A DNA stretch of 64,000 nucleotides from Schizosaccharomyces osmophilus (GCF_027921745.1 NC_079240.1:1667001-1731000), one strand, 5' to 3'. Positions 53,510 through 64,000 are shown, counted from the first letter of the stretch. Notes: a model not told the origin generated them from the sequence alone. A program made the numbers and translations.

Positions 53510-55109
53510 CATGTTGGTGTTACCACCAACGAAGAAATCTTGTTCGGTGAAATCTTCTACGGCGAAGGAAATAGGTTATAAAGACATATGCAAAGAGCAA
53601 ATCAAAGAGTCAACCAAAGTAGCCAAGTGAAGAAAACGTCAGCTTTGGAGGAAGCTGTATCTTATCATGTTTCGGCCAAGGAGGCTATTCCCGGTAAGCA
53701 GGTTTGGTATGTAGAGAGGAGTGTAAAGTCCATAGTATTAAAATTAAAATTAAAATAAAAATAAAAAAAATTCAATAAAATATAATAAAAAATAAAAGAA
53801 AAAGAAAAAAAAACCAAAAAAAGGGAATGATTCTTCCAAGGAATCAATGGGAGTAACATTTGACAATTGGAAAGGAAATGTCTGATTGTCCAAAAGATCA
53901 AAAGTACCCATTCTGATTCTGTCAATTTCATTCACGCAAACATTTCCAAGACACATCGCATCCTAAAACCAACCTGCAGACACAATCAAATCCTTAAACC
54001 AACGCATTCATTCCATTCCATCTTCCTCCTCTTGGAATTGTTTACCTTTTTTGAATAACCTCATTAGGATTATCCATGCCAAGATCATTCGTAATACTTC
54101 GTAATAAGATTTGGCCGACGCAAACCAACGATATTGTATCGTCTTAAACAAACAGGGACAGACGATATTTGGTTTTAGGGCCTCTCACTAGTGACAGTTC
54201 CTTCTCTACCCACACTCTATAGTTGCTTCATAGTACGGTGCCTATCGTTCTCCTACCGAAACCGTCAATACGGGACTTGCTTTCCACCTCGATATTTACC
54301 TCCATCCCGCCCTTGCCAAGACGTAGTGGGGGTATCGGTAAACATGGGTCCATCCTACTGAGGATTTAATTTGTTTGTTTGTTTTTGTTTATTATAGAAA
54401 ATGTATCGTTTGTCATACAGTTGTTTTTTCTTTTTCATCCATTCCTACAAACGTTCCTATGGTAGCATATATCTCCTAGGAAGGACCATCGTGTATTGGA
54501 GGTCCTTTTTCTGGATGCTGTTATTTTTCAGTTTTCCCCTTTGTTTGAATTGATAATTTATCATTGTTTTCTGATGTGAAGTTTTTCATGCCATAATTGT
54601 CATCCAAAGGGCATCAAACGATCCTAGGTGAATTTCCAATACTTCCTTTCAAACTGATTTTTCCAAACATCTCCTGACCTTGTACCATTCGTACCAACAA
54701 CTCACCGCTTTTCCATTTTCCATCCATTTTCCATCGTAGTCAATCATAAGTCGAATCTATCCTCTCTTCTTCTTCTTCGTTCTTGTTACCAATTGTGCCC
54801 GAAAGCTCAAACTTGTGTCTTTTCTCCTCTGATCAGTACATTTTTTGCGTGTTTGTTTACTATCGGAAATCATTAATCGTCTGTTATACTCCGATTAGCC
54901 ATTTCGCTTCCTAGTGGTACCAACCTTACCACTCCGCAACGTGCCACCTTAATCATCTTGTTTGGTTTTCTTTAGACATAATCCCACTTGACTTTTACCA
55001 ATCTTCACCACCTTATTTTGGCAATTCTACGTCCTATTTGCGGGTGCTCTTGATTTATTGTATTTTCACCATCTTTACCTCCGTTGCAAAAATCTACAGG
55101 TTTTAAATA

Positions 55110-56574
55110 ATGAGAGCCTGGCTTCAATCCAAGTATGTACGAAACTGGCTCTTTTTATGAGCTGGATTGCTTAGCGGTATTTGAAACATATTGAGAAACA
55201 AACTTTACAGAAACATATGCTTTATCTTTTTTTTTTTTTTTGGCGATGATTCTATCCTCCTTGCCGACCTTGTATTTTTTTAACTGAATGCTCTCCGTTC
55301 TTCTGATGCTCTTTAGCAAAACGAACTGGTTTTTCTAGTTTTGTTTTCTCTTATATTTCTCTATATTTGGCATCTTGTTTCACAAACTTACTAACCCTCC
55401 GTCTAGTATATCATACTTAACAGGTACTACGGAACCTGTTTACGGCGCTGAGGCAATTCAGCCCGTCACCGCTACCGTACAAGGTGTTAATCCCTATCAT
55501 ACCTTGGATGAGGATGATTACCGGTGGTCCACTCCTTCTACTAGCCATGTTGAAACCCAAGTCTTTTATATTCGTCCCAAGAATAGCAATCTCATGTGCT
55601 TTGTTCAATTGATTCATTCTAACTTAGGGTATGCACTTTCCCCTCGTAAAAACACTTGTGCTAATTTTCTTTTTAGTTCTTGGACTACTACAGCTCAATC
55701 TACATGTCGGATTTTCGATATTGATAATCCCGAAAATGATTTATGGACTTCCACTAACTTGGACCAATTCAGTTTCGAAAACGATCGTACCTGCTTCAGA
55801 GCTGCTAATATTTCAATCGATCTTGAAGGAAACCATACCTATAGAATCCGTTCATCCGTAAATATGGACTCTATTATCGATATCGTTATTCATCAAGAAA
55901 GTCCTCCTTTCAAGATTGGTGAGAGCGGTACTAGCAACTATGGTACCGATCCCACCAAGCCTTGGGCTAGCATGAAGCACGTCTTCTGGCCTCGTACTCG
56001 TGTTGAGGGTAACATTGTATCAAAAGGTAAGGTGATTGATGTTAGCGGTAGTGGTTTATTTGTTCATGCTTTACAAAACGGAAAGCCTCAGCATCTGGCT
56101 TCTTCATGGGAATTTGCTCTCTTGCAAAACCCTAGATATACCGGTGTTATGATGCAATTCAAAACTCCTCCAAGCTATGGATCTACAATCGTTAATGTGG
56201 GTGGTCTCGTGACGAACGATAAAGTTTTGGCCGTGACCGTCGACAACACCATTGATCATGTGGATGTGACAACGGATCCAGAAACAGAATGGCCCGAGCC
56301 TACTCGTATAGCGTATGACTGGGTGGGTAAGGATGCAGAAACTTATCAAAAACCCGTGCATTTATCAGTTGACGCTCCCTTGGGTAGACGTTTACAGCGT
56401 ATTGATGTTCTTTCTGAAATTCCCACATGGCTTCGTGGTTTTGTCCATAATGTGTCTGGAACAAAACCTTTTATTTACCAATACTTAACTCCTGTTACTC
56501 TCAAACTAAATATTGATGGTGAGGAGATTGAAGAAAAGGCTACCCTGTTTAATGAAACCACATTTATTTCTTAA
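55110..56574 (+). CDS. svf1: Svf1-family survival factor / ceramide-binding protein
   Basis: Exons 55110-55132 and 55407-56574 give 396 aa. The 274-nt intron has donor GTATGT, branch point ACTAAC and acceptor CTAG. The 23-nt first exon yields MRAWLQS-NISYLTGTTEPVYGAEAI, matching the amphipathic Svf1 N-terminus; without it the frame has no ATG. Further family features are THVETQ-type SHVETQVFYIRP (about residue 60), then lipocalin-like beta strands through the rest of the protein (LWTSTNLDQFSF, PWASMKHVFWPRTRVEGN). Budding-yeast Svf1 is needed for resistance to oxidative stress and has been linked to ceramide handling at the Golgi. It is divergent from the permease and upstream of dcr1. Confidence 0.9.
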
Positions 56575-57690
56575 ATTCTAAATGTGATATTTTCTAAAAA
56601 ATCTAATATGTTTTTTCTTCATTTATTATTCTGGCGCATTCTGGGTCAATTCAAGAAGTCTAAAACAACGGCTTATTATATAATACTTTCTAAAAAGTTT
56701 CGGATGTTTTTTTTTGTTGCCATTGAAACGCATCCGGGTTAGTGTGCATATTTCCTTCGCTCGTTTATATTTACGATAGGATCATGTTTTTGCATATTTT
56801 CATTTTTTCAATTTGAAATGATTGTTAGTTCGGATCAAGTAAACTGCATTCATTTTCTCGACAAGATTTTCGTTGGATAAAATATAAAACCTTTGGTTTC
56901 TGAATTATATCTGGATTTTATTTTAATAAGTTTACTAGGTTGCATTGTTTTGTCCACAACTTTCCTTAGATTTGAAACGCATTAATTATTAATAGTGTAT
57001 TGTTTTTAAGAGTTCTTGTCCTTGTTTTGTCCATTGGTTTATTCGTTCATTAGGTGAAAGTATTGGATTAGGAATTCAGCTCAGCTGCATGTAGTAATAT
57101 TGGTTTGTAATTCATTTGCAGAAGCCGCTAGGATTATCGGATGAACAAGTTTTGCTTATGCTCTAACATGCTTATCGAAAATGGCTTCTTGAAAAGGTGA
57201 TTATTAAATTTGGCACAGGTTGCTATGTGAGCATGCTTTTTCCGCTCCTTTTGATATTGCTGAGCTATTATTTGCTTTACTTGCTTTATGTTAAAACTAA
57301 GGCACTTTTACCTCGTTTGTTTATGCGCCAAGTCGGTCAGAATTAGTGTATTTGAAGGGTCAAATTCTCATCATTAGTAACTCCTCAGAGTTTTGGAAGA
57401 GTACCTTGAATAATTTCTTAAGCCCTTGAGGCTCCAGCGAACGAATTTACAAAACAAACTTTATGCCACATTAAAAAGATAAAACTAGCTGGTTCAGAAA
57501 ATTAAGCCGAGTATAATAATATTAAAGAAAAAAGTAACTATTTGAAAATAGGAACAAATTGTCTGAAATGAATGAAACGACCTATGCAAAATTAAAATTA
57601 CGCCTTCTATACGACACTTTACCGTATCCATCAACAAATTCAAGAAAGGACTAATAGGGAGGTAAAAGGAAAATAGAAAGACTGAAGTCT
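56575..57690. other. Intergenic region, svf1 3' side
   Basis: About 1.1 kb after svf1 with no open frame of interest on either strand. AATAAA-like sequences near 56700 to 56930 may serve svf1 3'-end formation. Confidence 0.5.
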
Positions 57691-57918
57691 TTATTTTTTA
57701 TGATCTTTCGGCATTTTTTCACAGCGTATTTCATAATATAAAAGGTCTTTCTCATGGAGTAAAATGTGCACTTCATACCTTGCATGTTGAGACTTTCTTT
57801 TCAGTTCAAGTGACACAACGTCTAGTTCATTTAAATTAGGACTTCCTCTTTGATTTTCTATACCATAAAAATAAAGACGCCAACTCCGTGAAGGTGAGAA
57901 ATTATCAAACTTCCACAA
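57691..57918 (-). CDS. Possible small gene or exon divergent from dcr1
   Basis: A 75-codon open frame on the minus strand reads like a real protein (SPSRSWRLYFYGIENQRG, ARYEVHILLHEKDLLYYEI, ending CEKMPKDHKK). Its composition is balanced and strand-like, unlike the AT-rich noise nearby. It opens with TTG, and the frame runs back to a TGA at about 57949 without an ATG. An upstream exon would have to overlap the first dcr1 codons. It may be the 3' exon of an unannotated gene, a decaying gene, or chance. I do not recognise the sequence. Confidence 0.3.
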   Translation of the reverse strand: MWKFDNFSPSRSWRLYFYGIENQRGSPNLNELDVVSLELKRKSQHARYEVHILLHEKDLLYYEIRCEKMPKDHKK

Positions 57919-57970
57919 TTGAATTGTATGCGACGAGATACATGGTCTTCATCACATTAGCTACATAACA

Positions 57971-60900
57971 ATGAAAGAACTAAAATCATTACAGGTTCTA
58001 AGGGAATATCAGCGAGATATCTTGCACACTGCAAAGAAGCAAAACACCTTGTTAGTCATGGCAACTGGTGCCGGTAAAACATTGTTAGCTGTGAAGTTAA
58101 TTAAAGAAAAACAGGAGAAGCAGTTGCTAGAAGGAGCCCAACATCAAAAGCGTTTATCGGTGTTTCTTGTTAATACGGTTCCATTGGTCATACAACAAGC
58201 TGATTATTTAAAATCACAGCTTCCATTTCGCATAGGCGCATTTTATGGGGAGATATCGCTAGAAATGTGTGAAGAGCTTTTTCACAGTATCGTGTTGAAT
58301 TATGAAATAATTGTTATTACAGCCGATCTGTTCTACCTGTGCTTGGCGCGAGGCTTCCTATTAATTTTTGATTTTGACATTCTTGTTTTTGATGAATGCC
58401 ATCATGCTATAAAAAACCATGCATACGCTCGCATCCTGATAGACTTCTACCATGTCGCCAAAGCAGCAACAACACTTGAAAAGCAGCTCCCAACCATTTT
58501 TGGCATGACAGCTTCACCGTACACTGGGAAGGCTCGAAATCCGCTAAAGAGAATTTTCGAGTGGGAGGAATTATTCAATGCCAAAGCTTACGTGGTATCA
58601 AATCATCGTCTTTCCCAGCATATCCCTATGACAAAAGAATTCGTTGTCCCTTACAAAAATCTGCTAATTGATGCATCTAAAAATCCTATCATAAATAAGT
58701 GTGAAACAGTTTTTTCAGGTTGCAAGTATGTGATGAGGTCATGTAAAGCCGCACAATGCGAGATTATAGAATTAGGCGTTTGGTTTGGTGAACAAGTCTG
58801 GCAGTTCTTAGTTGAAGAACTTTTAAGAAAACAGTCAAGAAAAAGTTTTGACGGAAAGTTATCGATCGAGGATAATGTGTGCATTAAGAGCTTCATAACT
58901 GAGGTAGAGAAGTGGTCGCAACAACAATTGACGTTATTTTCTGGGTTTAGAGCTCCCAAGTTAGATGGAAATGACACGAGCAATAAAGTATTGACACTTT
59001 TGGAATTCCTCGAAAACTTCTATAGAGACAATGATACATATAGAACAATGATTTTTGTTGAACGAAAAGTGACGGCTTATTCTCTTACAAGGTTTTTACG
59101 GAAACTGAAAAAAGACACCGGAAGACTGAGAAATATTCGTCCTTTTCCATTCGTTGGACATGGAGATTCAGATGTAACAGCACTGTCTATGCACTTTCGT
59201 GAGCAAAGGAAAAACATTCATAACTTTAAGCAAGGTGTCTATAATATCCTCATTGCTACGTCCATAGCAGAAGAAGGAATAGACATCCCGACGTGTAACC
59301 TTGTAATTCGTTTTAATACTTGTCAATCCGTTACACAGTATGTGCAGTCGAAAGGACGGGCAAGGGCCGAAGATTCAAAGTTTATGCTTTTAGTAAACGA
59401 TATAGAACAAGCTCAGTATCAAAAGCTTCAAGATGAGGAGCGTATTTTGACAACCGCCTTAGAGAGTCTTGAATCTACTCGCGAATTAACCTCTCATGTT
59501 CTCGGCGATAATATCACAACACAGAACGATATTGTCAAGTATGAGATAGATGAAACTGGGGCTCTATTAATTGAGTTTTTGGCCGTAGGACTTCTATACC
59601 AGTATTGTAATACCTTGCCCTCTGACAGTGTTACTTTCCATTATCCTATATTCACTTGTATTTCAGCAGGTCAATCATTCATATATACGGTTCATCTACC
59701 AATTATTTGCAACATGCCTACTATACAAGGGTCTCCATCTGCTAATAGAAAGAAAGCGAAACGGTCAGCCGCCTTTTTGATGTGCGTGGAGCTCATTAAC
59801 CGTGGACTAATTAACAAGCATTTGCAACCTCTAGATTACCGAAACAAATTAGCGGATATGGAAGAAAGAGATGAAAAAGCTTTAAGAGATATTGAGCATG
59901 ATGAAGCCTTTGAACGTAAAATCCCCCAATGTTGGTTAAACGATGCCGAGCAATTCTTTGCTTGTAAACTATTTCCTGTATGTAAAGGTAAAATATTTCA
60001 ACCTTTGCTGTTCGTTCAGTCGCAGCGAATACCTGAATTCAATTTTATACGACTTCGTTCTAATTTTGATGAAGTTATTATCAAGTCAGAAGTATTAGAA
60101 ACTCCTTATATCATGGATGATGAACTAAAGTCTGACCTTCAATACTCTACCAAACGGCTTTTGGAACTCGGTTTGTCTTCTTTACTTAAAGTTACTGATT
60201 CCAATCGATCATATTGGATAGCCCCTTTAAATACGAAGTGTTCAAACAATCTTATTTTGAACGACCTTATCGACTGGTCAGCGGTGCGTAGTCTTTCTAG
60301 TAAAGTTCAAGTTGTCAAGGACATTACTATGCTTAAACCGCATTTATTGTTGATGTACGATCAGGAAAGCATTTTTGAGCTTTATTCCTTTGAATCCCTC
60401 GCTCGTCAGGATATGCAAGGATGTAGTATAGTTTGCAAAAGGATGCCTTTTAAACTAAACTACTCATTGAATAAAAAGCAATCCATGCAAATAAAAAAGC
60501 CAAGTACAAGCTTACGTCTAAATCAAGTATATCTTACCGGTTTGTCAAAGTATTTGAAAGAGTCGGCCTTACTTCTTCCTTCTATACTTTACCACATGGA
60601 AGCTCTTTTTTTAGCGTCTGAATTTGCAAGTAAACATGGCTTAAAATGTTCATTGCTAACCATGCTGCAAGCTTTATCGACTGAGGATGCTTCTATGGAT
60701 GACAATTACGACCGTTTAGAATTTTTGGGGGATTCATTTTTAAAAGTTTATGCCTCTTCTACTGTTTTTTTAAAATATACTCATGATCAAGAATACCAGT
60801 TGCATGTTCACCGCAAACAAATTATCAGCAATTACAATTTATATATGCATGCAAAAAAAATGGAAATATCACGCTTCGCATTATCCGAACCTATGGTCAT

Positions 60901-62023
60901 TCGCAAGTGGTGTCCCTTCGGCTTTTTGAGAGAGAACAAACATGGAAAGAACTATCCATCGTTTCAGCTATTATCAAAAAAAAGGTTAGCAGACTTGGTT
61001 GAATCCACTATTGGTGCTTGCATCTTGGACAACGGTGTTGACTCAGGGCTTGAATATTGTACAAATTTAGGTCTTGGGTTACTAGACGTGAAAAATTGGT
61101 CTGACTGGAATAACTTTTTAGACATTGACTTTTACGCGAGCTTGATTTCGTGTAAAGTGTTTCCTTATCACGAACACATTGAAGATGTCACTGGGTACAC
61201 TTTTAAAAATAAAGCAATTTTACATTTAGCTTTTATACATCCAACGATGTTGAGTTCAGGCGAGGTATCGGGATCTTATCAACAATTGGAGTTTCTTGGT
61301 GATGCAGTTCTGGAATATTTAGTCGTTCAGTACCTATTTCATAAATACCCTGAGTCATCTACTGGTGAATTAACCAATTTTAAGTCATTTTTCGTATGTA
61401 ATCATAGTCTTGCATACGTAGCTTTCTTACTTGGTTTGCACAAATACCTTGAATATGACAATTCCGAAATGTTTGGGTTAATTTATGAGTACCAGGAGAT
61501 GATTGAAGAAGCAAAATCAAATAAAGTCCCCTATTTTTGGCTTGAAGTGGATCCTCCGAAGTTCATAGCTGATACTTTTGAGTCACTTATATGTGCCATT
61601 TATCTAGATTCTAAATTTTCCTTTGAAAGCCTTAGATTTGTATTACCGTTATTGGTTGATGTGCTTGGTGATCCTTTAGATTTACATAAAAAAAATCTGG
61701 TTTTAGCTAAAGTACATAAGCTTCTCAGTGCTCAAGGATGCTCAGATTACAAAGTTGCCCACAAGGAAGAACTGGAAATAAGAGAAGATGAAAATTTCAA
61801 ATTGAAACGAGAGAGCTATATATATCACACCGTTTCATTCATTCGGCATGATAATGTTGTATGCTTAGGCACCTCTCGAAAACTAAGTAGTGCGAAAATT
61901 AGTATGAAAAATAAACTAAAAGGATTACTCGATAAGAACTCTAATTTACTGCTATACTCTTGTGATTGTGCTTTTAAAGCGACGGACTGTGTAAAAACTG
62001 AAAGTGGTTCACCAGAGGGATAG
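57971..62023 (+). CDS. dcr1: Dicer ribonuclease Dcr1
   Basis: The single exon encodes 1350 aa, near the S. pombe Dcr1 length. The domain order is: DExD/H helicase (motif I ATGAGKT at about 31-37, DECHH near 141, SAT-like MTASPYTG), helicase C (FVERK, ATSIAEEGIDIP, QSKGRARAE), dimerisation domain, no recognisable PAZ, RNase IIIa (LEFLGDS near 917; ADLVESTIGA), RNase IIIb (LEFLGDAVLE near 1106; ADTFESLICA) and a dsRBD. Acidic residues of both RNase III sites are kept. The C-terminal zinc ligands known in S. pombe are conserved: a Cys in AQGCSD, a His in FIRHDN, and SCDC near 1329-1331. Dcr1 makes small RNAs for RNAi-directed heterochromatin. The start matches the S. pombe N-terminus. It converges on spn6, with 45 bp between stops. 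Confidence 0.98.
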   Translation: MKELKSLQVLREYQRDILHTAKKQNTLLVMATGAGKTLLAVKLIKEKQEKQLLEGAQHQKRLSVFLVNTVPLVIQQADYLKSQLPFRIGAFYGEISLEMCEELFHSIVLNYEIIVITADLFYLCLARGFLLIFDFDILVFDECHHAIKNHAYARILIDFYHVAKAATTLEKQLPTIFGMTASPYTGKARNPLKRIFEWEELFNAKAYVVSNHRLSQHIPMTKEFVVPYKNLLIDASKNPIINKCETVFSGCKYVMRSCKAAQCEIIELGVWFGEQVWQFLVEELLRKQSRKSFDGKLSIEDNVCIKSFITEVEKWSQQQLTLFSGFRAPKLDGNDTSNKVLTLLEFLENFYRDNDTYRTMIFVERKVTAYSLTRFLRKLKKDTGRLRNIRPFPFVGHGDSDVTALSMHFREQRKNIHNFKQGVYNILIATSIAEEGIDIPTCNLVIRFNTCQSVTQYVQSKGRARAEDSKFMLLVNDIEQAQYQKLQDEERILTTALESLESTRELTSHVLGDNITTQNDIVKYEIDETGALLIEFLAVGLLYQYCNTLPSDSVTFHYPIFTCISAGQSFIYTVHLPIICNMPTIQGSPSANRKKAKRSAAFLMCVELINRGLINKHLQPLDYRNKLADMEERDEKALRDIEHDEAFERKIPQCWLNDAEQFFACKLFPVCKGKIFQPLLFVQSQRIPEFNFIRLRSNFDEVIIKSEVLETPYIMDDELKSDLQYSTKRLLELGLSSLLKVTDSNRSYWIAPLNTKCSNNLILNDLIDWSAVRSLSSKVQVVKDITMLKPHLLLMYDQESIFELYSFESLARQDMQGCSIVCKRMPFKLNYSLNKKQSMQIKKPSTSLRLNQVYLTGLSKYLKESALLLPSILYHMEALFLASEFASKHGLKCSLLTMLQALSTEDASMDDNYDRLEFLGDSFLKVYASSTVFLKYTHDQEYQLHVHRKQIISNYNLYMHAKKMEISRFALSEPMVIRKWCPFGFLRENKHGKNYPSFQLLSKKRLADLVESTIGACILDNGVDSGLEYCTNLGLGLLDVKNWSDWNNFLDIDFYASLISCKVFPYHEHIEDVTGYTFKNKAILHLAFIHPTMLSSGEVSGSYQQLEFLGDAVLEYLVVQYLFHKYPESSTGELTNFKSFFVCNHSLAYVAFLLGLHKYLEYDNSEMFGLIYEYQEMIEEAKSNKVPYFWLEVDPPKFIADTFESLICAIYLDSKFSFESLRFVLPLLVDVLGDPLDLHKKNLVLAKVHKLLSAQGCSDYKVAHKEELEIREDENFKLKRESYIYHTVSFIRHDNVVCLGTSRKLSSAKISMKNKLKGLLDKNSNLLLYSCDCAFKATDCVKTESGSPEG

Positions 62024-62068
62024 GATATACGCGGAAAATTTCCTTAATGAATTTTCACAGATTTCCAC

Positions 62069-63261
62069 TTATTTCTTTTGATTCAATCCCTTATAGTTCC
62101 GGAGTGCATCTAGTTGAGTTTCAAGAATGCGCACTTTGTCGTGATATTCAGCTAGTTCATCGTTTAAATCATCGCGAACAACTGTAAGTTTTTCTTCTCT
62201 CTCCTTAAATGTATTCTCGAGTTCTACCGACTTTTCTTCAAGCTTCTTCTGAATAAGTGCTTTTTCCTCGTTTAAGCGTTCGTAATGTGCTTTTCTAAGC
62301 TTCGGTATGCCACTTTTTCTATTTATCAATTGCTCCTGACGATAGCGTTCATAAATCACTTGCTCTGTGGATTGTATTAATTCAAGCATATGATTATTTA
62401 TCATGAGGTTTTTCAATTTTAAAAAGTCACCGTGATCCTCGTTTTCGATTTCTGACATTCCCCAAGGATATTTGCGACCGATTTTACCTTCATTCTCATC
62501 GTTTATAGCGTCCATACTTGCAACGATTGCGAATGGGCAGGCCTGAGAAAGATCTCTCGCGATTTCGTCAGCAGAGTATACTGCTGAAGGGAAAAATAAA
62601 CTAATGTTTTGAGCGTGTAGGATCTTGTTCATTTTTTCTTTAAGGCTGTCCAATTCAAATTTGGTTAAAGAGTCTGCTTTAGCGATGACCGGGATAATGT
62701 TTACATGCTTCGATAGCTTTTTCATCGCTACGACGTCTAAGGGTAGCATGCCATAAGGAACTGGTTTTATGAAATATAGACAAACATGGACTCTGTTGTC
62801 CTTTCTTTGCATCCTTAATGATTGTTGGTCATGTAATAGATATTTTTCATGCTGGTCATCTAAGTAGTCAGCTACTACTTCCCAGCAATCCTTGTTGTTT
62901 ATAAAGTCCCCAAAGCCTACGGTATCGAGGACCGTCAGGTTAAGTCGAAAGTCATCTTCTTCAATAGTAGCTTTCGTCTTATCTATATGGACTTCCTTCT
63001 GCTTGTGCACCTTTTTGAAGTTATCAACCGACTTGGGTGGCTTTACCAAGCTAGAAAACAAATTATTGCAGAAAGTGGTTTTGCCGGTTCCCGAGCTTCC
63101 ACAAAGCATGACGGTGAAATAGCATTCTTCTTTCTTTATGAATGTCTCTCTAATGTGTTATGAAAACTTAGTATAATGATCTTTTGAATAAAATAATCTT
63201 ACCTGTCTGACGGTAAACTCGTTTGATTGAAGAGCAGTTGAGGGTTTTCTACAAGCGGCAT
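62069..63261 (-). CDS. spn6: Meiotic septin Spn6
   Basis: Exons, on the minus strand, are 63261-63203 and 63149-62069, giving 379 aa, near the length I recall for S. pombe Spn6. The 53-nt intron has donor gtaag and acceptor ttag. The join gives PSD-R-ETFIKKEECYFTVMLCGSSGTGKTT, with the P-loop at about residue 37. The G3 region is LTVLDTVGFGD, the G4 AKAD follows as VIAKADSLT, and a C-terminal coiled coil occupies about 285-375. The G1 reads GSSGTGKT. Spn5, Spn6 and Spn7 belong to the meiosis-induced septin set in fission yeast that guides forespore membrane extension. A FLEX-type site lies 125 bp upstream of the start. It converges on dcr1. Confidence 0.9.
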
Positions 63262-63733
63262 TTTACTTATAAAATCTAATCAGTGAACGATTAAAAAAAT
63301 GAATCTTTTGTCAATTCGATCTTGGTTGATGATTGCTGGCAATTGCTAAGTTTAGTTCTGTGTAAACAGAAAATATCAAGCATATGTAAACAAACAAATA
63401 GAGGTCTCATTTTGTGACTCCGGAAAACAAACTGATGTATGAAACTATCTCAAATACAAAGAAAAATAAATAAACAGGAGCGTTAAATTTGCTAATGTAG
63501 TACGTTGTCTAATACTTGGTAACTCACGAGAAAGTATTCAATCTAATGAGAGCTTCATGTTTTCGTAAATACAGAACTCTTGCATTATCTATAATTTCAC
63601 TCTTTTTTTTAACGATTGTTTGCAATTCATCAAAAATAAATCACGATTTATTATGAAATGCTCGATAAAGCCCATTAGTCCACTAGCCATAGCATATTAT
63701 ATACAAATCATTAATAAACTTCAAAAGTAAGTT
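63262..63733. promoter_or_regulatory. spn6 promoter region and prp45 3' end
   Basis: About 470 bp between two minus-strand genes. It contains a forkhead/FLEX motif at 63386-63399, a second TGTAAACA-type core at 63361-63368, and AT-rich sequence near the prp45 stop. No gene was seen. Confidence 0.6.
63386..63399 (+). promoter_or_regulatory. FLEX-like Mei4 binding site (GTAAACAAACAAAT)
   Basis: This matches the published FLEX consensus GTAAACAAACA(A/T)A closely. Mei4 is the forkhead factor that switches on middle-meiotic genes in S. pombe, including spore-formation genes. The site lies 125 bp upstream of the spn6 ATG, and a second weaker core, TGTAAACA at 63361, is 25 bp away. Function is inferred. 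Confidence 0.65.
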
Positions 63734-64000
63734 TCATTTTTTTGAAGAGGAGACTGTATCCAAAAAATTATTAACCCCAAAAGGATCAACGTCCTTTTCA
63801 AAAACGACAGGCCCGGAGGCATCCTAAAAAGGTCAGCAAACAAGCATCATCCAAAAGCATCTATTACTGCATACCTGAGACGCTTCATCAGCTCCCTTAA
63901 ACTTTTTGGGAACTGACCCTAGCACATCATAACGATTTTCCGAAGTTATTCGCTCTAATTCCGCAGAAGCATCAATATGTCGGCCTAGAGTAGCACCTGG
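63734..64000 (-). CDS. prp45: Spliceosomal SNW/SKIP protein Prp45, C-terminal part
   Basis: Two exon pieces are present, on the minus strand: 64000-63875 (continuing beyond the window) and 63823-63734, separated by a 51-nt intron with a GTATGC donor and TTTAG acceptor. The visible 71 residues are GRHIDASAELERI, ENRYDVLGSVPKKFKG, then FEKDVDPFGVNNFLDTV near the end. The DPFG-x-x-x-FL tail is typical of SNW1/Prp45. Prp45 is a core part of the activated spliceosome (NineTeen-related complex). The order dcr1, spn6, prp45 matches S. pombe. Confidence 0.88.

Larger units (their letters stand above)
53127..55109. other. Long divergent intergenic region, permease-svf1
   Basis: About 2 kb between divergent starts. 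On the permease side it holds five CCAAT boxes (53226-53294), a CAA repeat (about 53361-53380) and a pair of opposed GATA motifs (53492-53509). An A-rich tract lies at about 53737-53820. No coding gene is supported. The length suggests complex control of the permease or an unseen non-coding RNA. Confidence 0.55.

Noticed and set aside
53127-55109. Possible tRNA or structured RNA in the permease-svf1 gap
   Set aside because: I looked for paired A and B boxes and a cloverleaf and found none that fit; a dedicated tRNA or covariance-model search would settle it.
1-64000. Transposons, LTR elements, CRISPR arrays or horizontally acquired islands
   Set aside because: No integrase, reverse transcriptase, transposase, long direct terminal repeats or spaced repeat array was seen; nearly all genes have fission-yeast orthologues in recognisable order.

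Overview
The window is a gene-dense segment of a fission-yeast (Schizosaccharomyces) chromosome. The protein set, short introns with GTANGT donors and CTAAC-type branch points, AT-rich spacers and gene order all point there. Proteins are clearly orthologous to Schizosaccharomyces pombe but too diverged to be that species, so a sister species of the octosporus/cryophilus/osmophilus group is likely; I cannot choose among them from sequence alone. No transposon, virus-like element, tRNA, rRNA or CRISPR array was recognised.

Layout. 1-75: tail of an upstream gene. 334-21840: coq3, vps60, ent1, nup211, hmg1, ppk33, a uridine kinase/UPRT-like fusion and tco89, in the same order and orientation as the S. 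pombe SPCC162 block as I recall it. 22063-32125: rsm1, tol1, rec7, git3 and ssb2, the SPCC1753 block reversed. 32472-44348: sec1, sup35, a Yrb30-type Ran-binding protein and the sulfite reductase flavoprotein. 45573-56574: an uncharacterised protein, an arrestin (any2), an ataxin-10 homologue, an APC-family permease and svf1. 57971-64000: dcr1, spn6 and the 3' end of prp45. These last blocks match SPCC584 and SPCC188, also reversed.

I rebuilt splice structures by hand for vps60, ent1, the uridine kinase, tco89, tol1, rec7, ssb2, sec1, sup35, any2, svf1, spn6 and prp45. The spliced frames close exactly and give family-like proteins.

The genes are mainly housekeeping: ubiquinone and sterol synthesis, ESCRT and endocytosis, nuclear pore and mRNA export, TORC1, cAMP/glucose sensing, replication, secretion, translation termination, sulfur assimilation and splicing. 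A meiotic thread runs through the segment. rec7 has MluI-box (MCB) motifs upstream, and spn6 has a near-ideal Mei4/FLEX site and a stop codon only 45 bp from that of the convergent Dicer gene. The most notable items are that dcr1/spn6 tail-to-tail layout, about sixteen Prk1/Ark1-type phosphosite motifs in Ent1, the degenerate PRPP-binding region of the uridine kinase fusion, clustered inverted repeats between git3 and ssb2, an apparent synteny junction after tco89, and two unassigned proteins. I found no wholly new biological system.
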